Part shown: positions 34,851-42,989 of the stretch, piece by piece
Numbering within the stretch: position 1 is the first letter of the stretch
How the letters are laid out: the number at the start of each line of letters is the position of its first letter
NCBI GenBank assembly: GCA_964528055.1
Contig: CAZGQM010000008.1
Coordinates: 1 to 64,000, forward strand
Source of the DNA: Geoanaerobacter sp964528055
GTDB lineage: Bacteria; Desulfobacterota; Desulfuromonadia; Geobacterales; DSM-12255
DNA: 64,000 bases
Reading direction: 5' to 3'
Translations under genes and position numbers: made by a program
Notes under the pieces: generated by a model
What the model was told of the DNA's origin: nothing
What the model saw: the letters and a program-made list of their open reading frames with translations, nothing else
The model's database searches: none

Positions 34851-35774
34851 ATGAGCGGAAACTGGGCACTCACAAGGCGTCGTCCAGTGCTTGAAAGCAA
34901 GGCACGCATCATCCGGTCCATAAGAGAATTTTTTGTCAGGGAGGGGTTTCTCGAAGTGGAAACCCCTCTTCGTATTCCTGCCCCTGCCCCTGAATCCCAC
35001 ATTGATGCCATCCCATCGAAAGAGTGGTTCCTTCAGACCTCCCCTGAACTCTGCATGAAACGACTCCTGGCTGCCGGCTATGACCGGATATTCCAGATAT
35101 GCCGCTGCTGGCGTGACGCAGAGAGAGGGGATCGTCACCTCCCGGAATTCACCATGCTGGAGTGGTACCGTGCCGATGCCGATTACTCGGCACTTATGGA
35201 CGACTGCGAAAATCTGATACGGGAGGTTGCCGCAACAACCCTGAACCAGAATCTGACGCATCGCAACGGCTCTACGATCAATCTCAATTCGACGTGGGAG
35301 CGCCTCTCGGTCCGTGAGGCATTTAGGCGGTATACGGAACTGACGATGGAAGAGGCCCTGGCTGCAGACCGGTTCGACGAACTGATGGCAACCGATATCG
35401 AGCCCAGGTTAGGAAGAGAAATTCCAACGTTCCTCTGCGATTACCCGGCAGCAAGGGGTGCGCTCGCACGGCTAAAAGATGGCGATCCGACAGTGGCAGA
35501 GCGTTTCGAGCTCTACATCGGCGGACTTGAGCTTGCCAATGCCTTTTCCGAACTGACCGACGTTTCGGAACAACGCAGACGCTTTGCCGACGAAGAGGCT
35601 TACCGCCGCTCCCTCGGCCGCATCCCCTACCCCGAGCCGACCCGCTTTCTGGAGGATCTGGCCAACATGCCCCCCTCTGCAGGCATAGCACTCGGCATTG
35701 ACCGGCTGATCATGGTTATGCTGGATGCAGCACGGATCGATGACGTGGTGGCCTTTACGCCGGAAGAGCTCTAA
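34851..35774 (+). CDS. epmA: EF-P beta-lysylation ligase EpmA (PoxA/GenX)
   Basis: A 307-residue class II lysyl-tRNA-synthetase-like enzyme lacking the anticodon-binding domain; it attaches (R)-beta-lysine to EF-P. Class II motifs are visible: motif 1 EVETPLRIPAPAPESHIDA, motif 2 YDRIFQICRCWRDAERGDRHLPEFTMLEWYR and motif 3 PSAGIALGIDRLIMVML. The spacing of one base after efp and a GGGATAGG ribosome site within the efp end indicate co-translation with its substrate. The lysine 2,3-aminomutase EpmB needed for the pathway is not in the window. Confidence 0.95.
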   Translation: MSGNWALTRRRPVLESKARIIRSIREFFVREGFLEVETPLRIPAPAPESHIDAIPSKEWFLQTSPELCMKRLLAAGYDRIFQICRCWRDAERGDRHLPEFTMLEWYRADADYSALMDDCENLIREVAATTLNQNLTHRNGSTINLNSTWERLSVREAFRRYTELTMEEALAADRFDELMATDIEPRLGREIPTFLCDYPAARGALARLKDGDPTVAERFELYIGGLELANAFSELTDVSEQRRRFADEEAYRRSLGRIPYPEPTRFLEDLANMPPSAGIALGIDRLIMVMLDAARIDDVVAFTPEEL

Positions 35775-35849
35775 TTACCGCCTCGATTTAATACTTTATG
35801 TGAAATCAGAAATATTCTTACAACAAAATTTCTGAAGCGAAATTCCAGT

Positions 35850-35878
35850 TTGACATACAGTTGCCTGAACGGTAAATT
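35850..35878 (+). promoter_or_regulatory. sigma-70-type promoter of the toxin-antitoxin pair
   Basis: TTGACA at 35850-35855 and TAAATT at 35873-35878 are spaced by 17 bp and end 32 bp before the toxin start. The -35 is a perfect consensus. A dyad TCAGAAAT...ATTTCTGA at 35806-35835, just upstream, could be a terminator stem of epmA or an operator. Confidence 0.55.
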
Positions 35879-35909
35879 TTACAGGGATTACAGGAGCAGA
35901 TAAGGACAC

Positions 35910-36161
35910 ATGACAGACTGGAACCGGTTCATTCCAAAAGATTTTGAATACGATTTTGAAGCTGACAAGCTGGCGGTTCACCACGTCACATTCGAGGAAG
36001 CTGTAGAATGTTTTTTTTCGGATTTCTCCATATCTCGAAACAAGACATTCAAAGATCGTTTTCAACTCCACGGCTCAACAATCGGCGGAAGAACACTTAA
36101 GATCATTTTTCAACTAAAGCCGAGGCAAGTTGTACGGATCATTACAGGGTGGGCAATATGA
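35910..36161 (+). CDS. BrnT-like toxin of a toxin-antitoxin module
   Basis: An 83-residue RelE-fold-like protein. The pattern FEYDFEADKLAVHHVTFEEAVECFFSD matches the BrnT opening (FEWDxxKaxxNxxKHgvsFeeA), and RTLKIIFQLKPRQVVRIITGWAI matches the closing beta strands. BrnT is known as an mRNA interferase held inactive by BrnA. The stop overlaps the antitoxin start (ATGA). The catalytic residues of family members are only partly kept (His in KLAVHH), so activity is uncertain. Confidence 0.75.
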   Translation: MTDWNRFIPKDFEYDFEADKLAVHHVTFEEAVECFFSDFSISRNKTFKDRFQLHGSTIGGRTLKIIFQLKPRQVVRIITGWAI

Positions 36162-36445
36162 GAAAAAAACGACAAAAATTATCAGATGAAGAAATTGATG
36201 ATATGGTCATTGCTCAGACAGAAGACGCAACAGCTTGGGATGAAGCGATTCAGGTAAAGCGAATAAAGGGAGCGACCTTATCACTTCCGGCGGCTGTAAG
36301 GGAACGAGCACTGTTTTTTGCACGCCTTCATCGTGAAAACAGTCTTGAAAGCTGGCTCAAGCGTATCATTCTGGAACGCCTGGATATGGAAGAAGCAGCA
36401 TTTTCAGGATACAAAAAAGAGATGATTACCAAAACAGCAAGATGA
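36158..36445 (+). CDS. BrnA/CopG-like antitoxin
   Basis: A 95-residue partner of the BrnT-like toxin. The N-terminus is charged and acidic (KLSDEEIDDMVIAQTEDATAWDEA), as in BrnA antitoxins that neutralise the toxin, and a ribbon-helix-helix-like C-terminal region follows (GATLSLPAAVRERALFFARLH, SWLKRIILERL). ATG 36158 overlaps the toxin stop TGA. As usual for such pairs it should repress the promoter at 35850. Confidence 0.72.
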   Translation: MRKKRQKLSDEEIDDMVIAQTEDATAWDEAIQVKRIKGATLSLPAAVRERALFFARLHRENSLESWLKRIILERLDMEEAAFSGYKKEMITKTAR

Positions 36446-36524
36446 CCTTTGAATGCGGCACTTTTTGTATGTTTAGCTATTCCGGAGTAGATTATCGAAG
36501 AAGCAATGGGACAAATATCTTGAT

Positions 36525-36653
36525 GTGAACGAATGGCAGATCAAGGGGATTCAGGACGCATTAGAAGATGCAGCCCTTCCTGGCGCTGATTTTACTGATC
36601 ATGACGAACTCCTTCGGAGGTTTTCTGCCACAAGAGTGATGAAATGCCGGTGA
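36525..36653 (+). pseudogene. antitoxin-like remnant without a start codon
   Basis: The frame here reads NEWQIKGIQDALEDA then DFTDHDELLRRFSA, the pattern of small addiction-module antitoxins (W..GI..A..ad...f..Hde...r). It remains open upstream to a TAG near 36474 but has no ATG; GTG 36525 is the only possible start and has no ribosome site. It is probably the tail of a decayed antitoxin gene that has lost its N-terminus and its toxin partner. Confidence 0.45.
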
Positions 36654-36679
36654 CCATCGGGGACTTGTGAGGAAGATGG

Positions 36680-38398
36680 TTAAGTTGGGGATCGTTTTGG
36701 AGTCTTCTTTTGTAGAGGTTGAGTATTACTTTCAATAAACTCCAGGATAATCCGCTCGATATTCTCCAGATCCCGCTGAACCGGACGCGCTCCTACTTCA
36801 GTCTTTAACGGCAACGCTCCGACCCCTTCATACATGCTTGCCGCATCATGTGCTGGATAAATGACTCCCCTTTCTCCCTGATAGAGAATGTAGGCGCCGG
36901 TTACGCCTTGTATCGCCTCCTTGTAACAATGCATCTTGTCGATATCTTCGGGTTTCCAGGAACCAATCGATCCATCTTCATTTTCACCATAAAATCCGTC
37001 GTGTTTCCCTTTGAATTTAGCGTCGAATATTAGCAGCTTGCTGTATTTTTCGATCACGATGTCGGGCTGGAAATCGTGAGAATAGCTTCCATTCAATTCT
37101 TCATTATCCGCAAAACTGTCTCCAGGTTGGCGTCCTGAAGAGCCACGGTACGTTTTATTAAAACAGAGCGTAACGCCGCCTTCATACTCAATACAGAGGC
37201 CAGGCTCAACACTCTGATTCAAAGGGCTGTCAGATATGATGCTGCGGCAAGGTTTGATCTTTAACAAACCGTCAAGGATCTCTTTAACCACAAAGAACGA
37301 CCAGTACTCGAACAGGGTCGGCGTATCCTTTGTTTCCAGAAGATTCGGGAAATCAACCTTGTTGAAAAAGTCGCACTTGGAGGTCAATTGCAGGAGGGAA
37401 TAGAGTTGAAACAGTTGACGATACCCTTCGCGCCGGTGAAGCACTTGGGAACTCACGGGTATAAACGCCATGATGCCAACGTCGTACCAGAGAGGATCAG
37501 CAAGGAAGGCGGCAATTTTGCGAGTCATCGTTGCAAGGCTTTGCTCGATATCCGGATTGAGGTAGCTGTTTTTTTCGGATCTCAGAACGTTTTGCAATCC
37601 GTTCAGCCTTCGCAGAATCGTTTGCAGAAAATGTTTTACGAATCGGTTTTCATTGGTATCGACAGTGAGATGCTTTCTTTCCTCAATCGCTTCTGTGGGA
37701 TAAAGATTTCGACCGGTTTTTTGGGATATTTTTTGTCCGAGATTGGTAGCCAGAAGAGGATGTCCGTTTTTTAGCGAAGCAAAACGGTCGGAGGCGGTAA
37801 ACATATTTATGAGCATCGCAGGCTGTGTATTGGTTATCGCGTCAATGGAACAGTTGCGGAACTCCCGGTACAGTCTGATGTGCGGGTTGGCTACAATCAG
37901 GGCAGAGATGGCCTCCAGATTTGGCGATGCATCTAGCAGGTATTTTTTCAGAAAAAGATATTCGATGTAGGCAATATCCTTTCCTGCCTTTTCTTTGCGG
38001 TAATTTTGTCCGAGCGGCGTTGCGAAACTGAAAATCAGGTTGGAGAATTTATCCGCAATGTAGGACAGCATCGCTTCATAAACAGGTTCCGTTATTTTTC
38101 TGCTCTCTACACGAATAGAGACAGTGCCGATTCGGGTGCGACCAACGGAGTTACGAAAAGAAATCTCGAAAAGTTGGCCAGGAAAACAGCGCTGAGTGTA
38201 TAGCGTGCCTCGGGTCTGGGGGAAATAATCGGGAACTTCATCCCCGTAGAACTTTACAAAGTAGGTTTGCCAATCCTGAAGGATCAGGATTTCTGCGCAA
38301 TTTTGACCAGCGGCGGCGGCTGCATCCGGTTCCGGTGGGAACATGGGATCATCGGCAATAGCTATTTGCGCTTCGGATGAGTAGTAGAGTATCGGCAT
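36680..38398 (-). CDS. DUF2357 / PD-(D/E)xK nuclease protein, McrC-like partner
   Basis: A 572-residue cytoplasmic protein. The N-terminal 250 residues match the DUF2357 arrangement associated with McrC-like proteins, and the nuclease core appears around residues 443-463 as QPDIVIEK followed by LLIFDAKFKGK, a PD-(D/E)xK active site. The C-terminus is charged (LQKKTPKRSPT). It lies downstream of an McrB-like AAA+ gene on the same strand, with a structured 157-bp spacer at 38399-38555. The pair should form an NTP-driven restriction complex against foreign or modified DNA. The recognition subunit is not obvious within either protein; see the small genes upstream. Confidence 0.82.
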   Translation of the reverse strand: MPILYYSSEAQIAIADDPMFPPEPDAAAAAGQNCAEILILQDWQTYFVKFYGDEVPDYFPQTRGTLYTQRCFPGQLFEISFRNSVGRTRIGTVSIRVESRKITEPVYEAMLSYIADKFSNLIFSFATPLGQNYRKEKAGKDIAYIEYLFLKKYLLDASPNLEAISALIVANPHIRLYREFRNCSIDAITNTQPAMLINMFTASDRFASLKNGHPLLATNLGQKISQKTGRNLYPTEAIEERKHLTVDTNENRFVKHFLQTILRRLNGLQNVLRSEKNSYLNPDIEQSLATMTRKIAAFLADPLWYDVGIMAFIPVSSQVLHRREGYRQLFQLYSLLQLTSKCDFFNKVDFPNLLETKDTPTLFEYWSFFVVKEILDGLLKIKPCRSIISDSPLNQSVEPGLCIEYEGGVTLCFNKTYRGSSGRQPGDSFADNEELNGSYSHDFQPDIVIEKYSKLLIFDAKFKGKHDGFYGENEDGSIGSWKPEDIDKMHCYKEAIQGVTGAYILYQGERGVIYPAHDAASMYEGVGALPLKTEVGARPVQRDLENIERIILEFIESNTQPLQKKTPKRSPT

Positions 38399-38431
38399 GA
38401 TTTACCAGGATGCAATGAATGTTTGTTTTCC

Positions 38432-38545
38432 GGGGAGCATAGGCATCTTGCCTGTGTTCGGGCGGGTTTATGCCCGAATGGGTTTGCTTGCAAAGGCTAT
38501 TCAAGCGATGCACCCGCTTGAAATCAGGCAGGATGCCTAAGCCCC
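38432..38545. repeat. composite three-stem inverted-repeat element between the McrBC-like genes
   Basis: An outer stem pairs TAGGCATCTTGCCTG (38440-38454) with CAGGCAGGATGCCTA (38525-38539), 14 of 15 bases matching, flanked by GGGG and CCCC. Two inner hairpins are perfect: TTCGGGC/GCCCGAA (38457-38478) and TTCAAGCG/CGCTTGAA (38500-38522). The layout is a folded three-way junction typical of REP/MITE-like dispersed elements or a structured RNA. It is non-coding and sits exactly between the nuclease and motor genes. Confidence 0.6.
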
Positions 38546-38555
38546 TGAAATACCG

Positions 38556-39704
38556 CTACTCAATAAAACTCGTATACCCCTGAATCTTCAGATTCTGAAT
38601 CATCCTCTCCAGCTTCTCTGCCGACCTGGGAAAGCGGACGTCTTCAGCGTTGCAGAATTCGAAAAGCTTATTCAGCGGCTCTTCCAGCTTCCCCTGTGTA
38701 CCGTGGAATTTCGGGAGAATTTTTTGCAAAATCTGGATATCGATGACCTCTTCAAGAGCAAAATTCTGGATCAGTGCATGGGCATGGCGGATGAAATGAG
38801 AGATTTCATTGATGACGCGATAGCCAAAGTGCAAATGATACTGACGCAGGATATTCAGGAGTTCGTCCAGACAGCAGTAGACATCAGGGGAGATTTCCTT
38901 TGCTGCAAGGTAATCGTTCTTTGAGGAAAAAGGTGTCTCACTTTTAGCGAGAAGCAGCGCGTTTCTCACGTCCTCATTCTTCAGTGCAAACTTACCAGAA
39001 GGATCACCACCCTTTTCATAATCTGCCAGATTCACGTCGTTGAATTCAATGACATTCGCCCGATCCAGAACCTTTGAGCTGAACATATACGTTGATTCGT
39101 CGATATTGACGGTTCCGGTGAAATAGACATTCGGCGGGATATTGAATGATTCCGGGACTTCGCCGCAGCTGTCCTGTGCCTGAACCTTTCCGACCGAATG
39201 AAGATGCAGCGCCTCCCCCTCCGGCCTGTCCTGTGTCCGGCTCTCCATGATGCTCAGAAAATCGGAAAAATACTGCTCCACCTTGGCCAGATTCATCTCG
39301 TCAAGGATAATGAAATAGGGCTTTTCAGGATGTTGTGCTGCATCAAGCAGCAGGCGCAGTACCGGTGTGACATGGTATTTCTCATCAAGCAGATTGTAAT
39401 AGCCAAGCAGCCCCTTGTTGTCCATCCAGTCCGGCTTTACGGGAACAAAGGCAATACGCTTATTCCGATCTTCCTGCGTGTCATCCTGGCAGATATAATC
39501 GGCAAAGATCTGAGCGATCTTAGTTTTGCCTGTCCCGGAAATGCCGGTCAGGATGACGAACGGTTTTGTTTTCAGGGACAGGAAGTAGCGGGTGAGGATT
39601 TCTTTGGAGAAGAAGAAACCTTGCATCCGAAAATAGTCATATAGATGCTCTTTGGTTAATGATCTGATAAAGCCTCCTTTTTCTTCGTCATATTCCAGCG
39701 ACAT
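38556..39704 (-). CDS. McrB-like AAA+ NTPase
   Basis: A 382-residue AAA+ motor of the McrB clade. Walker A is GISGTGKTK (54-62), Walker B FIILDEMN (131-138), and the sensor/arginine-finger region GTVNIDESTYMFSSKVLDRANVIEF follows the McrB pattern. There is no N-terminal DNA-binding domain of the E. coli McrB kind: only about 50 residues precede the ATPase. ATG 39704 has AGGAGG upstream and overlaps the stop of the preceding small gene (TGATG), so the motor is co-translated with that protein. It probably assembles as a hexamer with the DUF2357 nuclease. Confidence 0.87.
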   Translation of the reverse strand: MSLEYDEEKGGFIRSLTKEHLYDYFRMQGFFFSKEILTRYFLSLKTKPFVILTGISGTGKTKIAQIFADYICQDDTQEDRNKRIAFVPVKPDWMDNKGLLGYYNLLDEKYHVTPVLRLLLDAAQHPEKPYFIILDEMNLAKVEQYFSDFLSIMESRTQDRPEGEALHLHSVGKVQAQDSCGEVPESFNIPPNVYFTGTVNIDESTYMFSSKVLDRANVIEFNDVNLADYEKGGDPSGKFALKNEDVRNALLLAKSETPFSSKNDYLAAKEISPDVYCCLDELLNILRQYHLHFGYRVINEISHFIRHAHALIQNFALEEVIDIQILQKILPKFHGTQGKLEEPLNKLFEFCNAEDVRFPRSAEKLERMIQNLKIQGYTSFIE

Positions 39705-40378
39705 CAAGTCCTCCTGCTGAACCATATTGGTATTTTCTGTTTCGTGGTTTCTCGCCAGTTTTCCTTGAGAGGTATTCCTTCCAGATATAAATTCTTCTCC
39801 ACCTGATCAAGAACGGCCTCCTCATTTATGACTTCGTCATTAGAATTATTGCGCAGTTGCAATTCTGCAGTATCAACGTCTTCTTTGCTTGGGCGATTGC
39901 TGTTTTCTTGAGGTTGGTCTCTGTTTAATTTATTGTTTGGACTTGGTACATTTGACACCAAAACCAATTTGTTTAACTGAAGTTCATAAGATTCAAAGAT
40001 ATGATATTTCAACTTTTCAAGTTCAAGGTTTTTACTTTCTTTGGAAAGGATGCGAACATATGCCTTATTATTGAACTTGCGTTCTAAATATGGTGCACTC
40101 AACTTTATGTCCCCAAACTGGAGTTCGTTTTTTCTTATCCTATAAAAATATGTTTGCACTCTTTCTCGCTCACAATCTCCTTGCCCAGACCTGTCAATGC
40201 AAAAACAGATGTCCCCATTTTTAATTTTTGTACTGTAGCATTTTACCTTGAACCCCTTTTCTATACTGTTGAAACCGAGCAACCAGCAACATATCTGCAA
40301 AGCTCTTTCTTGGTCATCAATTAAAGAGTCACGTATCATTTTTTCTGCTTCATCCAGGCTATCAGTTGCGTTTGACAT
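39704..40378 (-). CDS. accessory protein A with duplicated C-terminal tail, candidate recognition subunit
   Basis: A 224-residue soluble protein with no named family. Residues 1-125 form a mixed domain (IDDQERALQICCWLLGF, FCIDRSGQGDCERERVQTYFYRIRKN). The last 60 residues (NSNDEVINEEAVLDQVEKNL, then YLEGIPLKENWRET) are nearly identical to the tail of the next gene upstream and are encoded by one copy of a 141-bp repeat (39715-39855). Its stop overlaps the McrB-like start, so the two are tightly coupled. A variable N-domain plus a constant tail beside a motor suggests a target-recognition adaptor; that is inference. Confidence 0.7.
   Translation of the reverse strand: MSNATDSLDEAEKMIRDSLIDDQERALQICCWLLGFNSIEKGFKVKCYSTKIKNGDICFCIDRSGQGDCERERVQTYFYRIRKNELQFGDIKLSAPYLERKFNNKAYVRILSKESKNLELEKLKYHIFESYELQLNKLVLVSNVPSPNNKLNRDQPQENSNRPSKEDVDTAELQLRNNSNDEVINEEAVLDQVEKNLYLEGIPLKENWRETTKQKIPIWFSRRT
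39715..39855. repeat. 141-bp direct repeat, copy A
   Basis: This segment aligns without gaps to 40430-40570 with about six mismatches (roughly 96 % identity by eye). It covers the last codons, the stop and a few bases beyond in accessory gene A. The offset of 715 bp shows a duplication of gene ends while the N-terminal halves differ completely. Confidence 0.85.
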
Positions 40379-40421
40379 ATTTTAATCCTTTTCAACAGCA
40401 GTTAAGAAGAACGCTGAGATT

Positions 40422-41042
40422 TCAGCCTTTGCTGAACCATATTCTAATATTCTGTTTCGCGGTTTCTCGCCAGTTTTCCTTGAGAGATATTCCTTCCAGA
40501 TATAAATTCTTCTCCACCTGATCAAGAACGGCCTCCTCATTTATGACTTCGTCATTAGAATTATTGCGCACTTGTGACTCAGCTAATTCTATTTCTTCTC
40601 GTGTAGGAATTTCACCATTTCTAGATGCATTAACTTTATTAAGATTTGCACTATTATTTATCAATCCGGCATTCAAATCTAATTCATGCTGAGCGTTCTT
40701 GTCGGCAAAGAAAGCCTTGCAGGTAGATTTGCCTAGTTTCAAACGCCACCCTGAAGAGGAAAGCTTGCAATTGATTTCATCATGATGTGCTGTACGACTG
40801 CTCCCGCCAATTGCTCGTTGAACTCGTTGAGGAACGATTTTTCCGTAACGGGCTCTATCTTGAACAATGTAATGCAGATTGCATTCATCAACTAACGTAT
40901 CAATGGTCAGGAATTCATTTTTTCTTACCATCTCGTATACACACATGTTAATGACATTGTACTGCTTCGTCATATCATTCTTTTCCAGTCGGGCTAGTTG
41001 TTTCAATAGATGTTCCCTCAACTCACGTTCTTTCACGTCCAT
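40422..41042 (-). CDS. accessory protein B with duplicated C-terminal tail, candidate recognition subunit
   Basis: About 206 residues. The N-terminal half looks like a winged-helix DNA-binding module (YNVINMCVYEMVRKNEFLTIDTLVDECN ... KIVPQRVQRAIGG ... GWRLKLG) unlike protein A. The last 50 residues match protein A's tail almost exactly. The start is uncertain: ATG 41042 lies only one base after AAGGAG, GTG 41036 has a better 7-base spacing, and GTG 41081 is open too. It is 43 bp upstream of gene A on the same strand, making a likely operon B-A-motor-nuclease. Confidence 0.68.
   Translation of the reverse strand: MDVKERELREHLLKQLARLEKNDMTKQYNVINMCVYEMVRKNEFLTIDTLVDECNLHYIVQDRARYGKIVPQRVQRAIGGSSRTAHHDEINCKLSSSGWRLKLGKSTCKAFFADKNAQHELDLNAGLINNSANLNKVNASRNGEIPTREEIELAESQVRNNSNDEVINEEAVLDQVEKNLYLEGISLKENWRETAKQNIRIWFSKG
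40430..40570. repeat. 141-bp direct repeat, copy B
   Basis: Partner of 39715-39855. Both copies begin with the same TGCTGAACCATATT and end at ATTATTGCGCA, with differences mostly in the first 25 bases. High identity points to a recent duplication or continuing gene conversion between the two tails. Confidence 0.85.
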
Positions 41043-41195
41043 TCTCCTTAAAATGATTTCAGCCGATTTCACGGAATTCACGCGTTATCCTTTATCCAGC
41101 CACGATAGTTCATTGATTTTGTCCTCTTTCAAATGTCTCCCGTCAGATAGGGTGAGCAATAAAGCCTACGCACCCTACAAACTTGTGAGTTGATT

Positions 41196-42980
41196 TCACT
41201 CCGTGATAACCGGATGCCGGTAGGATGGCGTTGGGAAAAGCGCGTTAAGGCGTTCGCGAATTAATTCTTCACGAGCCTTGAGAAAATCATCAAAACGATC
41301 ATATGTCCAAAGTGACTTGTCATCCGGGATCAGATGGCGTTTGAGAAAACTTGAATCACGGGACTTTAGCCATTCATCTACGGGCATATCCTGCTTCCCA
41401 ACATTTTCATGCGCCAACAGCAAACAGAGATTTCCGAGTTTATCCTTACGGTTAAGCCAATTAGCCCGGTCAGTAGAAGCCAACTCTTTCGGCTTGAAAA
41501 GGCTGCGGGCAAATATGTGATCCTGGTGAAATTGCATCGTTCCCCAGGCTGCATCATCATAGAACAGAGAAAGCGCTAAAAATGTTTGTCGCTGCCCGTA
41601 GGACAACTCCAATGCTTCATCCATAACGTAGTCACCAAAGCCTGCTGATCGTCCGGCTTTTCTGATTGTAGCGCTGATCGCATCAATGGGGAAATCACTT
41701 CCCGACTCGGACATCCCATCAGGTTCAGGTTGCAAAGCTGTACGGATATCCCTAAGCATATTGTCTGAAGTCCCCCCAAACACACCGTTTAGAAGAGCCA
41801 TGATTAGCCAACGGCGTATTTGCTCTGCATTACGCACCTCAAAAGACGTTGAGCCGCGCATAGTAACTTCATGATTTTTATACAAGTAGTAAATGATGGG
41901 TATAAGTGCATTGTTGCTGGTAAGGTTGTCGCGGTCGATTCCGAAAGAGTTTGTAAGATCAACCCCACGTTCGACAGCTTTTTTGATGGCTGGCCACTTG
42001 TTCCTGATAGTCGTAAGGTTTGCGTTGTTGAAGTTTTGTACTTTGTAAGCGACGGGGAGATCCGTCAAAACGAGACATGACTTCATAATGAAGTCCTTAT
42101 CGAAGTTATTTCGACGGGTCAGTGATGTGTTAATGCGATCTACAAAATCGAATATTTCGTCACGGGCATTCACACCATCCCAGCTCGATGTGACCATTGA
42201 CAAAAGTAAGTCAGATTTACTCAGTTTGGTTCCGCCTTCATTTGCCCGGACGAAAATATCCAAAACTCGATCATAGTCCTGGTCTGTCTCAGTATAGTAG
42301 GCAATTACTTCGTCAACATGAATAGCGTTATACAGCCTGGTAAGGTTACGTTCGAATATCTTTCGATCGCTGCGCGACAGCCCCTGTTGTGAAAACTTAT
42401 CATCCTGCTCATCAAGGAACGTATCAAATTTCTGGCGTTCGTCAAAATCAAGAATACGTCCAATACGAAACCAGTGGTGCTCAGCATTTGGCTTTTGCGC
42501 ATGTTCCATAAAAGCGAACTGGTAGTAGATTCCAGTTTCAGTCGAGTCATTTTCAAGCCGTGGATCGGCAAACAAATCAAGATGCAAGCGCTGTTGGGTC
42601 CAAGCGTCTGGGTTATCCCATCGCTTGTATTTTTTCTTCGCAATATAGGTTCCCTTTAATCCAATCATCAGGGATGTAAGTCGTTGTTGCCCGTCAAGAA
42701 CCAATGAGAGATTCGTTGCCCCGTCTGTGTTAGCACGTTGATTATGAGTGCCCCCGTCTTGCGCTTCTTCCAAAAATTTATAGACTTGCCATTTATCTCT
42801 ATTTTCTGGTTTAAGCTCCCAGAATAGGAATGAACTGATTGGATAGCCTCGCATGATAGAATCGAAAAGTTGCACGATCTGCTCTGGCTTCCAAACAAAC
42901 TCACGTTGAATTGCTGGTAAAAAATACTGACGGTTCATCCGTCCTATTGTAAGGGCAATATTTTCAGAACGGTAACTCAT
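41196..42980 (-). CDS. DUF262 / HNH (GmrSD-like) type IV restriction protein
   Basis: A 594-residue fusion. The N-terminal DUF262 (GmrS-like) domain shows QREFVWKPEQIVQLFDSIMRG (25-45) and the nucleotide motif DGQQRLTSL (96-104). The C-terminal part carries an HNH-like DUF1524 pattern (FHQDHIFARSLF ... NRKDKLGNLCLLLAHEN ... KQDMPVDEW). GmrSD enzymes cut glucosylated hydroxymethylcytosine DNA in phage genomes; whether this protein has that specificity is unknown. ATG 42980 has GAGGAGG upstream. It begins 9 bp after the stop of the FtsZ-like remnant. Confidence 0.85.
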   Translation of the reverse strand: MSYRSENIALTIGRMNRQYFLPAIQREFVWKPEQIVQLFDSIMRGYPISSFLFWELKPENRDKWQVYKFLEEAQDGGTHNQRANTDGATNLSLVLDGQQRLTSLMIGLKGTYIAKKKYKRWDNPDAWTQQRLHLDLFADPRLENDSTETGIYYQFAFMEHAQKPNAEHHWFRIGRILDFDERQKFDTFLDEQDDKFSQQGLSRSDRKIFERNLTRLYNAIHVDEVIAYYTETDQDYDRVLDIFVRANEGGTKLSKSDLLLSMVTSSWDGVNARDEIFDFVDRINTSLTRRNNFDKDFIMKSCLVLTDLPVAYKVQNFNNANLTTIRNKWPAIKKAVERGVDLTNSFGIDRDNLTSNNALIPIIYYLYKNHEVTMRGSTSFEVRNAEQIRRWLIMALLNGVFGGTSDNMLRDIRTALQPEPDGMSESGSDFPIDAISATIRKAGRSAGFGDYVMDEALELSYGQRQTFLALSLFYDDAAWGTMQFHQDHIFARSLFKPKELASTDRANWLNRKDKLGNLCLLLAHENVGKQDMPVDEWLKSRDSSFLKRHLIPDDKSLWTYDRFDDFLKAREELIRERLNALFPTPSYRHPVITE

Positions 42981-42989
42981 TAGTCCTCC

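Noticed and set aside
38399..38555. Possible small gene between the McrBC-like genes
   Set aside because: No frame of useful length; the region is taken up by inverted repeats.
41148..41177. TAGGGTG...CACCCTA hairpin upstream of accessory gene B as an operator
   Set aside because: Seven-base arms with a long loop in a 113-bp gap; it could equally be a weak terminator or chance, with no second copy seen.
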